The position numbers and the translations under genes were made by a program. The notes beneath the pieces were generated by a model. That model searched no databases. It was not told the origin of the DNA and was given only the letters and a program-made list of their open reading frames with translations. From positions 1 to 14,772 of the forward strand of contig DASZZX010000055.1 of the NCBI GenBank assembly GCA_036260415.1: DNA of 14,772 bases. The letters are read 5' to 3'. This DNA comes from DASZZX01 sp036260415 (GTDB lineage Bacteria; Actinomycetota; Nitriliruptoria; Nitriliruptorales; JAHWKO01). Positions 5,951-13,798 of the stretch are shown here, in pieces. Each line of letters starts with the position of its first letter. Within the stretch, counting starts at the first letter, position 1.

Positions 5951-8386
5951 ATGCAGCCCGCGCCGGGAACTGGCATCCTCTCGCTTCGGGTGCGCGGCGA
6001 GCGGTGGGGGGCGAGCGTGGCGGGAGCTCTGCGGGGTGGCGCGCGTGCCGCGGTGGCGCTGGCGTTGGTCGCGGGGTTGCTGGTGACCGCCGACGTCCGG
6101 GTGGAGGCGGTGCGCCGGCCCCGCACGCTGAGCGACCTGCGTCCCGTCACGGCGGCAGTGGTGGAGCCCGGCTTCCCCGTCGACCACCTGGGGGTGGTGT
6201 GGGACGGGGAGGAGGGCGGCCACCAGCCGGGCGACAACGGGTGGGTGCGCCTGCGTCACGGTCGCACGTGGGGACCGTGGGTGCCACTTATCGTGGAGGG
6301 AGCGACCGCCCCGGGTCAGTGGGCCAGCGGGCTGGTGTCCGGCGGCGACGCCGACGCCTACCAGGTGCGGGGGGTGCCCGGTCATGCCCGTGCCGTCCGC
6401 GCCATGGCCATCAACGTGACGGACGGGCCGCTGGAGGTTGTCGGGACCCGGCCAGCTGGGACTGCCGCGGCGCTGCAGCGCTGCGTGTCACGGTCCGAGT
6501 GGGGCGCCGACGAGTCCCTCCGGAGGGGTTCGCGCAGCTTCGCGCCCGCCCAGGTCATCACCGTCCACCACACCGCCACGGCCAACGACGACGCGAACCC
6601 GGCCGCGACCGTGCGTGCCATCCACCGCTACCACGTCGAAGCCAACGGCTGGGACGACATCGGCTACCAGTACCTGGTCGACGAGGCCGGCCGGATCTAC
6701 GAGGGACGGTGGTCGGGCGCCGGGAGCGTGCGCTGCTCGGCCGGCGGTGACGGACGCGACTTCGCCCACGACGACCGCGGGCAGGTGGTCACCGGCGCCC
6801 ACGTCGGCGGGCACAACACCGGCAACATCGGCATCGCCGCGATCGGGACCTTCACTGCGGCCGAGCCGAGGTACGGCGCGATCGAAGCCCTGGAGGACGC
6901 GCTCGCGGAACTGGCGGCGCGCCACGGCCTGGACCCCGAGGGCACCACCGTCTACTCCAACGGGGCGACCTCCAAGCGCGTGCGGGTCATCTCCGGCCAT
7001 CGTGACTACAGCGCCACGGACTGCCCGGGTGACCGTCTCTACGCGCGGCTGCCGTCGATCCGCAGCGACACCGCGGCCAAGGCGGCCAGGCTGCCTGGCG
7101 GCGACGACGGGCGGGAGGTCACCCAGCCGGGCAGCCCACCGTCGACTCCGACCGGGGTGGCGGCGACCGCCGGCGACGCGAGCGCGACGGTCCGGTGGTC
7201 GCCACCGGCTCAGGACGGCAGCGCGGCCGTCACCGCCTACACGGTCACCGCGACGCCCGGCGGTCGTCGCGCCAGCGTGGAGGGGGCCACGACCAGCGCC
7301 CTGGTCTCGGGCCTGCGCAACGGCACCAGCTACACCTTCACCGTGGTGGCCACAAACGCAGCCGGTGACAGCCCCCCGTCGGCACCCTCCTCGGCGGTGG
7401 TGCCGGGCGTTCGCTTCGACGGCGACCCGGCCACCACCGAACGGCTCGACCGCGGCGACCCGGTGGCGGCTGCTGTCGGGGTCAGCCAGTCGCGTTTCCC
7501 CCCCGGCGGGGCGACGCACGCGATCCTGTCGCGCGACGACGTGTTCGCCGATTCGCTCGCGGGGACCGCGCTCACCGGCCGCGGGCCGCTGCTGCTGACC
7601 GACAGCGGGGCGCTGCCGAGCGCCACCCGCGAGGAGCTGCGACGGGCGCTGCCGGACGGCGCGACCGTGTTCCTGCTCGGCGGCCGTCACGCGATCGACG
7701 ACCGTGTGGCCGACGCCCTCGCCGGCGACGGCCTCCGTGTGCAGCGCCTGGCAGGCGCCACCCGTGTGGAGACCGCGCTCGCGGTGGCCAGCGAGGTCCG
7801 GCGTCGTCACCCCGCCAGCCGGGTCTTGCTCGCCCGTGCCCACGGGACTCCCACCGATCCGACCGCCGCCTGGGCGGACTCGGTGACCGGCGGGGCGCGT
7901 GCGGCGGCGGTGGGCACACCCATGCTGCTGACCCCGTCGGACGGGTTGCACGACGCCGTCCGGGCGTGGCTCAGCGCGGACGGCACCACCGAGACGGTCC
8001 TCCTGGGAGGCCGGGCCGCCCTGTCGGAGGTCGTCGCAGCTGCCGTGCCGGGGCCGCGACGCGTGGCCGGGCCGGCCCGTGAGGACACCGCGGTGGCGGT
8101 GGCCCACCAACTGTGGGGTGCCCCGGCGAGCGGTGCACGCCGCTTCGTCGTGCTCAACGCGTACCGTGCGGACGGCTGGGCGTTCGGGCTGGCCGCGGCG
8201 GGGCTCGCCGCCGACGCCGCCGCCCCGGCTCTGGTCGTGCACACCGACACGGTGCCGGACGTGACGGCGACCGCGGCAGGGACGTGCGGCGGGCCCGAGG
8301 TCGACCTGCTCCTGGTAGGGTCGACCGCCGTGATCAGCGCGTCACGCCAGGCCGAGCTCGACGCGGCCGACGGGGGGACCTGCTGA
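5951..8386 (+). CDS. Secreted N-acetylmuramoyl-L-alanine amidase with FnIII and cell-wall-binding repeats
   Basis: Cleaves the bond between muramic acid and the stem peptide of peptidoglycan. It has 811 residues from ATG 5951. A basic N-terminus precedes an export helix (about 31-48). Residues 60-165 are the domain common in front of actinobacterial amidases (PVDHLGVVWDG, WGPWVPL, AMAINVTDG). The amidase_2/PGRP domain spans about 178-375: CVSRSEWGAD, VHHTAT (zinc His206), GYQYLVD, GAHVGGHNTGNIGIA, SGHRD (His350) and TDCPG (Cys358 ligand). A fibronectin III domain covers about 397-485. Three cell-wall-binding repeat 2 units fill about 488-811, each with the LLLT...LGG pattern. The upstream GTG/ATG codons lie inside the LCP region, so ATG 5951 is the best start, although no ribosome binding site is evident. 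Exported wall remodelling or lysis is the likely role. Confidence 0.95.
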   Translation: MQPAPGTGILSLRVRGERWGASVAGALRGGARAAVALALVAGLLVTADVRVEAVRRPRTLSDLRPVTAAVVEPGFPVDHLGVVWDGEEGGHQPGDNGWVRLRHGRTWGPWVPLIVEGATAPGQWASGLVSGGDADAYQVRGVPGHARAVRAMAINVTDGPLEVVGTRPAGTAAALQRCVSRSEWGADESLRRGSRSFAPAQVITVHHTATANDDANPAATVRAIHRYHVEANGWDDIGYQYLVDEAGRIYEGRWSGAGSVRCSAGGDGRDFAHDDRGQVVTGAHVGGHNTGNIGIAAIGTFTAAEPRYGAIEALEDALAELAARHGLDPEGTTVYSNGATSKRVRVISGHRDYSATDCPGDRLYARLPSIRSDTAAKAARLPGGDDGREVTQPGSPPSTPTGVAATAGDASATVRWSPPAQDGSAAVTAYTVTATPGGRRASVEGATTSALVSGLRNGTSYTFTVVATNAAGDSPPSAPSSAVVPGVRFDGDPATTERLDRGDPVAAAVGVSQSRFPPGGATHAILSRDDVFADSLAGTALTGRGPLLLTDSGALPSATREELRRALPDGATVFLLGGRHAIDDRVADALAGDGLRVQRLAGATRVETALAVASEVRRRHPASRVLLARAHGTPTDPTAAWADSVTGGARAAAVGTPMLLTPSDGLHDAVRAWLSADGTTETVLLGGRAALSEVVAAAVPGPRRVAGPAREDTAVAVAHQLWGAPASGARRFVVLNAYRADGWAFGLAAAGLAADAAAPALVVHTDTVPDVTATAAGTCGGPEVDLLLVGSTAVISASRQAELDAADGGTC

Positions 8387-8420
8387 CGCGCTCGTGGGGG
8401 CAGCGCGCTCGTCGGGGCAG
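8387..8420. repeat. Tandem 17-bp repeat after the amidase stop
   Basis: Two abutting copies, cgcgctcgtgggggcag (8387-8403) and cgcgctcgtcggggcag (8404-8420), differ at one base. They begin directly after the TGA of the amidase and end 11 bp before the convergent stop. They probably arose by slippage; no hairpin is apparent. Confidence 0.85.
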
Positions 8421-8431
8421 ACGGGGCGCGG

Positions 8432-9334
8432 TCAGTTCATCTTGGCGCGGGCCCGGCGGGCGATCCGCGCCATCGCGGCCAGCTCCGGTCCGCCTGCCTG
8501 GGCAGCGACTTCCGGGTCGCCGCCCACCGCGCTGAGGTAGGCCTCCAGCGTCTCGGCGGACTGCCGGTACCGCCCCAGCCGGGCGAGGAGTTGGCCGGCG
8601 GTGCGGACGTCGCTCGGGCCGCTGCCGGGCAAGCGCCGTCGCAGCTCCACCGTCCACAGCGCGGAGCGCAGGTCCGCCTGAGCCAGGTAGGCACGCGTCA
8701 GGTCGTTCAGCAGCCGGCGGATCACCACGAGCGGCCGGACGGGCCGCAGCATGCCGGGCGCGTAGTCGACCTGCCCGTCGGTGGCCTCGTGCACGCGGGC
8801 GGCGATCATCCGGTCGTCGAGCAGCGCGCCCGCGTGGAAGGGATCGACCACCGCCGGACGGGTGGCGGGATCCTCCGACGCTCCCCCGCCGACACCGACG
8901 AGCAGAGGGCTGGGTGCGTCCACCCCGAACGCGCGCAGCGACAGCCGACGCGCCACCGCGATGTACACGATGGCGAGCGTGATGGACCATCCGCGCCGGC
9001 GGTCCAGTACCGCCGTCAGGAGGCCGTTGCGCGGATCGTGGGGGCCGGTGGGATCGCCGCTGAAGCCCAGCTCGCCGGCGAGCCATCCGGCTAGCGCCAA
9101 GGCGTCCGACGTCGCTGCCTGCGCGGAACCGCCGCGGCCGTCGGGCGCGTAGCGGCTCTCCGGCCGGAAGCCGGTCGCGCGCAGACCGTCGGCCAGCACG
9201 TCGATCCGTCGCAGGCCTGCGGCGACGTCGAGCTCGGGCTGCACCTCGACGCAGCACAGCAGGGCGGCTTCGGCGAGGTCGCAGGCCGGGTCGTCGGCGA
9301 TCGTGGCCAGCCGCTGGCGGGAGGCCTCGGACAT
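8432..9334 (-). CDS. SirB1-type transglutaminase-like protein
   Basis: Encodes 300 residues of the SirB1 family (transglutaminase-like core 2 followed by a TPR-like tail). Its biochemical role is not defined. The diagnostic block is at about 100-131: DPRNGLLTAVLDRRRGWSIT, then LAIVYIAVARRL. This is followed by a glycine-rich loop and VVDPFHAGALLDD, the family's DPFHGG-type motif. The C-terminal third (about 205-275) has TPR-like helices (RRLLNDLTRAYLAQADLRSA, RLGRYRQSAETLEAYL). The usual transglutaminase GxCxx active-site motif is absent, as in other SirB1 proteins. The ATG at 9334 has no Shine-Dalgarno sequence, but TACCGT lies 6 nt upstream, so a leaderless start is likely. A dyad spans that region. 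It is divergent from the receiver-domain gene. Confidence 0.9.
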   Translation of the reverse strand: MSEASRQRLATIADDPACDLAEAALLCCVEVQPELDVAAGLRRIDVLADGLRATGFRPESRYAPDGRGGSAQAATSDALALAGWLAGELGFSGDPTGPHDPRNGLLTAVLDRRRGWSITLAIVYIAVARRLSLRAFGVDAPSPLLVGVGGGASEDPATRPAVVDPFHAGALLDDRMIAARVHEATDGQVDYAPGMLRPVRPLVVIRRLLNDLTRAYLAQADLRSALWTVELRRRLPGSGPSDVRTAGQLLARLGRYRQSAETLEAYLSAVGGDPEVAAQAGGPELAAMARIARRARAKMN

Positions 9335-9355
9335 GCCGTCACGGTACCGGCATGT
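9331..9355. promoter_or_regulatory. 25-bp dyad over the start and -10 of the SirB1-type gene, candidate operator
   Basis: Perfect 8-bp arms, acatgccg (9331-9338) and cggcatgt (9348-9355), are separated by 9 bp whose centre is again partly symmetric. The dyad includes the start codon (9332-9334) and the putative -10 box (9341-9346) of the leaderless gene. A protein bound here would block transcription directly. Confidence 0.5.
9341..9346 (-). promoter_or_regulatory. Putative -10 box, leaderless SirB1-type gene
   Basis: Read on the minus strand it is TACCGT, ending 6 nt before the ATG at 9334. It sits inside the dyad at 9331-9355. Confidence 0.45.
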
Positions 9356-9401
9356 GGCTGGGCGACCGGCGTGGCGGCGGGCGGCTGAGGCCGCGATGGG
9401 T

Positions 9402-9407
9402 TAGCGT
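9402..9407 (+). promoter_or_regulatory. Putative -10 box of the receiver-domain gene
   Basis: TAGCGT would start transcription near 9414, leaving a leader of about 19 nt that contains the GGAGG at 9424-9428. This arrangement supports the GTG at 9433 as the start codon. Confidence 0.45.
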
Positions 9408-9432
9408 CCGGCGCGCTGGGTTCGGAGGTCAC

Positions 9433-9885
9433 GTGACGCTGGGCATGACGGTGCGACGCGTGCTGATCGTCGACGACAACGAGGATCACCGCTTCCTGAC
9501 CGCCCGCAGCCTGCGGCGCGCCGCCGGCGACATCGAGGTGCAGACGGAGGCGGTCGCCAGCGCGGAGGAGGCTCTGGACTACCTCCAGCGGCGCGGTCGG
9601 TTCGCCGGCAAGCCACGGCCGCACCTCGTGATCCTGGATCTGCGCATGCCGAGGATGAGCGGCACCGAACTGCTCGAGCTGGTCAAGAGGGACCCGGAGC
9701 TGCGCACGATCCCGATCGTGGCGCTCAGTTCGTCGGACCGCACCGAGGACATCGACGCGGTGTTCCGCCTCGGTGGCAACTCCTACGTGATCAAGCAGAC
9801 CAGCCGGCGTGGGCTCGGCGAGGCGCTGTCCACGATCGCCGACTACTGGACGCGCGAGTCCAGCCTGCCCCGACCGCCGGACTGA
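9433..9885 (+). CDS. Stand-alone response-regulator receiver protein
   Basis: Encodes 150 residues made of a single CheY-like receiver domain with no DNA-binding output. The phosphorylation residues are in place: acidic pair D14-D15 (VLIVDDNEDH), phospho-acceptor D69 (LVILDLRMPRMSG), the serine/threonine position in VALSSSD (about 99-101) and K121 (NSYVIKQTS). The DDNEDH start and the loop RRGRFAGKPRPHLVI resemble the Rcp1-like receivers that accept phosphate from bacteriophytochrome or hybrid histidine kinases. No kinase is in this window. GTG 9433 is chosen because GGAGG lies 4 nt upstream; the ATG at 9445 would be 16 nt from it. Convergent with the caspase-like gene, 35 bp apart. It probably acts through protein contacts or as a phosphorelay component. 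Confidence 0.95.
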   Translation: MTLGMTVRRVLIVDDNEDHRFLTARSLRRAAGDIEVQTEAVASAEEALDYLQRRGRFAGKPRPHLVILDLRMPRMSGTELLELVKRDPELRTIPIVALSSSDRTEDIDAVFRLGGNSYVIKQTSRRGLGEALSTIADYWTRESSLPRPPD

Positions 9886-9920
9886 GGGGTCGGGTGCGGG
9901 GCTTGTCCGGCCGGAGCTGG

Positions 9921-10964
9921 TCAGGCACTGCCCGGCGGGGGGGCGTCGGCGCGTAACGTGAACCCGCCCGGCACCGCGTCGACGATCACGGCGTGCTGCG
10001 ACCCGTGCGACCCGATGCGGGACCGTTCCGCCGCGGGGGCGGCCGCGAACCCGAACGCCTCCTCGACCGTCACGTCGCCGTCGCCGTCGGCGTCCGCCAG
10101 CCCCCCCACCAGCCCGCGTTGGATCAGGTGGTGGCCCCAGACGGACAGGGACACGAGCGGGTCCTCGTAGGACTTCTCGTCCTCCTCGGACGAGAAGGTG
10201 AGCAGACGGCCGGGCCCGCCCAACCGGCCGTCCTCCAGGAACCCGGCCGCCTCGCAGCCGGCGATGTTCACCCACAGCCGTCCCGCCCGCACCGCGCCGA
10301 GCCGGTTGGCCAGGGCCCCGTCCGGCAGGTGGCGGTTGTCAGAGGGCCACAGCCCCTCGTCGGGTACCTCGCCGTCACCATCGACGTCCGCACCGAACCA
10401 CTGCTTGACGTGCCCGCTGTAGTGCACGACCGCGGTCGAGTGGGCATCGGTCTTGCGCGCCAGCCAGTCGATCGCCTGCTCGATGTGTTCACGGGTGGCG
10501 TCACGGTCGGTGAGAAGCAGCACGTGGTCGGGGCGCCACCCGAGGCCGCCCAGGTGGCGGGCCAGCAGCTCGGCGTCCTGGCGGGAGCCGATGTTGTCGC
10601 GGGTGCGTCCCGCGTGATCGTTGACGCCCACCACCACCGCCCAGCGGGTGGAGGGAGGATCTCCCACCCTCTGCGTGGCCGCGGCGTGGACGGGGAAGCG
10701 GGCGGCGAACCGCAGCGCCGCCGGGTCGGCGGCGGCCGAGCGTGCCAGGAGGGAGCTCGCCGCCGGGACCCGGACGGGACGGACCGCGACCGCGACGGTG
10801 GCGGGCGGCGGGGCGGCTGGCGGGCCCGCCACCTTCGGTGGGGCTCCCTCGCCGGACAGCCCCACGAGCACGAGGGCAGCCCCGGCCAGCACAGCCGACC
10901 GCCGGCCGCGGGACGGTCCCCGGTTGAGACCGGCGACCCTGCGGCGCAGCTTCTGCACGACCAT
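9921..10964 (-). CDS. Caspase-like (peptidase C14) exported protein with two EF-hand-type loops
   Basis: Encodes 347 residues from ATG 10964. An arginine-rich N-terminus and hydrophobic stretch (about 23-37) suggest export or membrane anchoring, followed by a Pro/Ala linker. The caspase-like domain starts at RWAVVVGVNDH (about 107). The catalytic pair is visible as VHYSGH with His185 and NIAGCEA with Cys237. Two calcium-loop patterns occur: DVDGDGEVPDEG (193-204) right after the catalytic His, and DADGDGDVTVEE (291-302), the latter a complete EF-hand loop ending in Glu. Family enzymes cut after Arg/Lys or Asp; the specificity here is unknown. The frame stays open, with good third-position GC, to a GTG at 11093, giving up to 390 residues. 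The start is therefore uncertain. I prefer 10964 because the signal-peptide-like region then lies near the N-terminus. It lies downstream of citrate synthase on the same strand. Confidence 0.88.
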   Translation of the reverse strand: MVVQKLRRRVAGLNRGPSRGRRSAVLAGAALVLVGLSGEGAPPKVAGPPAAPPPATVAVAVRPVRVPAASSLLARSAAADPAALRFAARFPVHAAATQRVGDPPSTRWAVVVGVNDHAGRTRDNIGSRQDAELLARHLGGLGWRPDHVLLLTDRDATREHIEQAIDWLARKTDAHSTAVVHYSGHVKQWFGADVDGDGEVPDEGLWPSDNRHLPDGALANRLGAVRAGRLWVNIAGCEAAGFLEDGRLGGPGRLLTFSSEEDEKSYEDPLVSLSVWGHHLIQRGLVGGLADADGDGDVTVEEAFGFAAAPAAERSRIGSHGSQHAVIVDAVPGGFTLRADAPPPGSA

Positions 10965-11012
10965 CCTCTCCCGGGTCACCACACCGCGGCGGGTCGTCTC
11001 CGCGCGGCGCGC

Positions 11013-11028
11013 GAGTGCCTCGGCACTC
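11013..11028 (-). terminator. Short hairpin after citrate synthase, possible terminator
   Basis: The arms gagtgcc and ggcactc flank a 2-nt centre (in RNA a 6-bp stem with a CGAG tetraloop), 91 nt after the citrate synthase stop codon. There is no T-run. It is a terminator or leader structure only if the caspase-like gene starts at 10964; if translation starts at 11093 the hairpin is coding sequence. Confidence 0.25.
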
Positions 11029-11118
11029 CACGGGCGGCGCTCCGGCACGGTCGGCCTCCCAACGCAGAACGAGCCGACGCCCGATCCGGTCACGCCCGGC
11101 CGTCGTGGGCGCGCCGTC

Positions 11119-12417
<1,299 letters not shown>

Positions 12418-12467
12418 CTCCTCCACGTCTCCCGTCGTTGCCCGTCCCACGCTAGCGCGGGCACCGA

Positions 12468-12488
12468 CGGCCGGCTGCGAGCCGGCCG
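12468..12488 (-). terminator. Strong GC hairpin between sigma factor and citrate synthase genes
   Basis: Nine-base arms (cggccggct and agccggccg on the plus strand) enclose a 3-nt loop, 68 nt after the sigma-factor stop. There is no T-run, as is common for terminators in GC-rich Actinobacteria. Alternatively it could be a leader element of citrate synthase. Confidence 0.45.
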
Positions 12489-12555
12489 GCCGCGTTCGGC
12501 AGCTCCGGGCTCGGGCGGCGGAGGGGCTCGCCCACGGACCGACGGTCTCGGCAGA

Positions 12556-13317
12556 TCAGCTCGCCATGGCGTCGACGAGGTGGTTGCGGAGGGTCATCAC
12601 CGCCTTGGAGTGGATCTGGCAGACCCGCGACTCAGTCACCCCGATCACGTCACCGATCTGCGCCAGCGTCATGCCCTCGTAGTAGTAGAGGGCCAGGATG
12701 GTCTGCTCGCGCTCCGGCAGGCTCCGGATCGATTCGGTGAGCAGTCGACGCGTCTCCATGTCGTCCAGGTTCTCCTGGGGGTGCACCATGGTCGTGTCCT
12801 GCAGGGTGTCGACGAGCGTCACGTACTCACCCTCCTGGCTGGAGAGAGTCCGGTCGAGTTCCCCGAGCGACGTCTGGGTGGTCTCCTCCAGCATCGTGGC
12901 CAGCTCAGCCTCGGTCACGCCGAGCTCGCCAGCCACCTCCGCTTCGGTCGGCGATCGGTGCAGCTCCGCCTCCAGCCGGCGGATGGCTGCGGCGATCGTC
13001 TTGGCCTTGGCGCGCACCGAACGCGGCACCCAGTCGAGGCGCCGTAGCTCGTCGATGATCGCACCGCGGATGCGGGTGACGGCGTAGGTGGCGAACTTCA
13101 CCCCCTTGTCGCGATCGAAGCGCTCGATCGCGTCGATCAGACCGAACATGCCGTAGGAGATGAGGTCGGTCTGGTCGATCGTGTCCGGCAGGGTGACCCC
13201 CACGCGACCGGCGACGTACTTCACCAGTGGGGCGTAGTGGAGGATCAGCTGCTCGCGGGCGTGCGCGTCGCCGCGATCACGGTAGTCGTCCCAGACGTCT
13301 GCGATCTCAGGGTCCAC
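12556..13317 (-). CDS. FliA/WhiG-type RNA polymerase sigma factor
   Basis: Group 3 sigma-70 factor of 253 residues, directing polymerase to motility-type (FliA) or sporulation-type (WhiG) promoters. Region 2 covers about 22-96, with the melting and -10 reading segment RFDRDKGVKFATYAVTRIRG then AIIDELRRLDW. Region 3 follows at about 100-165 (RSPTEAEVAGELGVTEAEL). Region 4 holds the -35 helix-turn-helix at about 208-231 (LAQIGDVIGVTESRVCQIHS). The length lies between E. coli FliA (239) and Streptomyces WhiG (about 280). GTG 13317 is preceded by GGGGGGA with an 8-nt spacer. A GTG at 13350 lacks such a signal, and the longer open frame upstream is the antisense of the acidic peptide gene. No flagellar or anti-sigma gene is in the window, so FliA versus WhiG cannot be settled. 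Confidence 0.94.
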   Translation of the reverse strand: MDPEIADVWDDYRDRGDAHAREQLILHYAPLVKYVAGRVGVTLPDTIDQTDLISYGMFGLIDAIERFDRDKGVKFATYAVTRIRGAIIDELRRLDWVPRSVRAKAKTIAAAIRRLEAELHRSPTEAEVAGELGVTEAELATMLEETTQTSLGELDRTLSSQEGEYVTLVDTLQDTTMVHPQENLDDMETRRLLTESIRSLPEREQTILALYYYEGMTLAQIGDVIGVTESRVCQIHSKAVMTLRNHLVDAMAS

Positions 13318-13351
13318 CCGGCGTCCCCCCGGTCGTCCGGCGCCCGTCACG

Positions 13352-13357
13352 CATGGT
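13352..13357 (-). promoter_or_regulatory. Putative -10 box of the sigma-factor gene
   Basis: On the minus strand the hexamer is TACCAT, implying a leader of about 28 nt with the GGGGGGA ribosome binding site before GTG 13317. The rest of the 253-bp divergent gap (13318-13570) holds a bulged GC dyad at 13390-13410 and otherwise no feature I can name. Confidence 0.4.
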
Positions 13358-13531
13358 AGACGCGCCGGCCGCTCTGCGTGGCGGACCGACCACCGGCCGT
13401 CCGGCCGTGGCGCTCGATCGCCGGGACCGCCCGGAGCGAGACGCGCGACTCGCCCGCCGCGACGGCTGGCGTCACCCCGGGTCCCCGTCACCCGTCGTCC
13501 GACCAGCGGCACGCCGGTGGGGGCGGGGGAG

Positions 13532-13537
13532 TATGGT
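13532..13537 (+). promoter_or_regulatory. Putative -10 box of the acidic peptide and oxygenase genes
   Basis: TATGGT would give transcription from about 13544 and a leader of about 27 nt ending in AGGAG (13561-13565), 5 nt before GTG 13571. No clear -35 hexamer is seen, and nothing resembles the WhiG/FliA consensus GCCGATAA. Confidence 0.45.
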
Positions 13538-13570
13538 TCGGGCGGCAAGCCGAGCACGAGAGGAGCCAGC

Positions 13571-13786
13571 GTGAGCACGACCGAGCTGCGGCTCACCGAC
13601 GAGGACATCGAGACCACGTTCGCCCGATCCGCCCCGCGCGCCCAGGCCGACGACGCCGACGACGCCGACGTCACCGACGGCGACGCCACCGACGCGACCG
13701 ACGGCGACGCCATGGACACGACCGATGGCGACGCGACCGATGCGGCCGACGGCGACGTGGTCGACGCCGACGGCGAGGACGCCTGA
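13571..13786 (+). CDS. Small acidic octapeptide-repeat protein, candidate precursor/substrate peptide
   Basis: Encodes 71 residues from GTG 13571, with AGGAG 5 nt upstream, a strong start. The N-terminal 25 residues (MSTTELRLTDEDIETTFARS, then APRAQ) are mixed in composition and look like a leader or recognition segment. The rest is almost only Asp, Ala, Gly and Thr: a DDADDADV spacer, then four octapeptides (35-42, 43-50, 51-58, 59-66) of consensus TDGDAxDA, and a closing DGEDA. There are no cysteines, no basic residues after Arg23, and no signal peptide or membrane helix. The gene lies 12 nt before the JmjC-type oxygenase gene in the same frame. I recognise no family. The arrangement suggests a ribosomal peptide precursor with repeated cores, or a hydroxylation substrate; a calcium-binding acidic peptide is the main alternative. 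Confidence 0.72.
   Translation: MSTTELRLTDEDIETTFARSAPRAQADDADDADVTDGDATDATDGDAMDTTDGDATDAADGDVVDADGEDA
13673..13768 (+). repeat. Four 24-bp coding repeats (octapeptide array)
   Basis: Units at 13673-13696, 13697-13720, 13721-13744 and 13745-13768 encode TDGDATDA, TDGDAMDT, TDGDATDA and ADGDVVDA. The DGD core is invariant. Synonymous changes (GAC/GAT, GCC/GCG) occur between units, so the peptide pattern is better kept than the DNA. Confidence 0.9.
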
Positions 13787-13798
13787 ACCGTCCGCCCT

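Noticed and set aside
6488..8242. 584-codon minus-strand frame
   Set aside because: Antisense shadow of the amidase; GC-rich genes commonly leave such frames open. Its composition is Arg/Gly/Pro-rich with no motif.
9906..9915. tccggccgga as a bidirectional terminator between convergent genes
   Set aside because: It is a perfect palindrome without a loop and only 10 bp, so it cannot form a useful RNA hairpin.
13390..13410. GC dyad with a bulge as a terminator
   Set aside because: It lies between divergent gene starts, where no transcript should end, and GC-rich DNA yields many such short dyads.
13673..13768. CRISPR-like or RTX calcium repeat
   Set aside because: The units are contiguous and coding with no spacers, and they lack the GGxGxDxUx nonapeptide of RTX proteins.
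13784..13786. TGA read as selenocysteine
   Set aside because: No SECIS-like hairpin is apparent downstream, the codon lies outside any conserved motif, and the enzyme has its own GTG starts after it.
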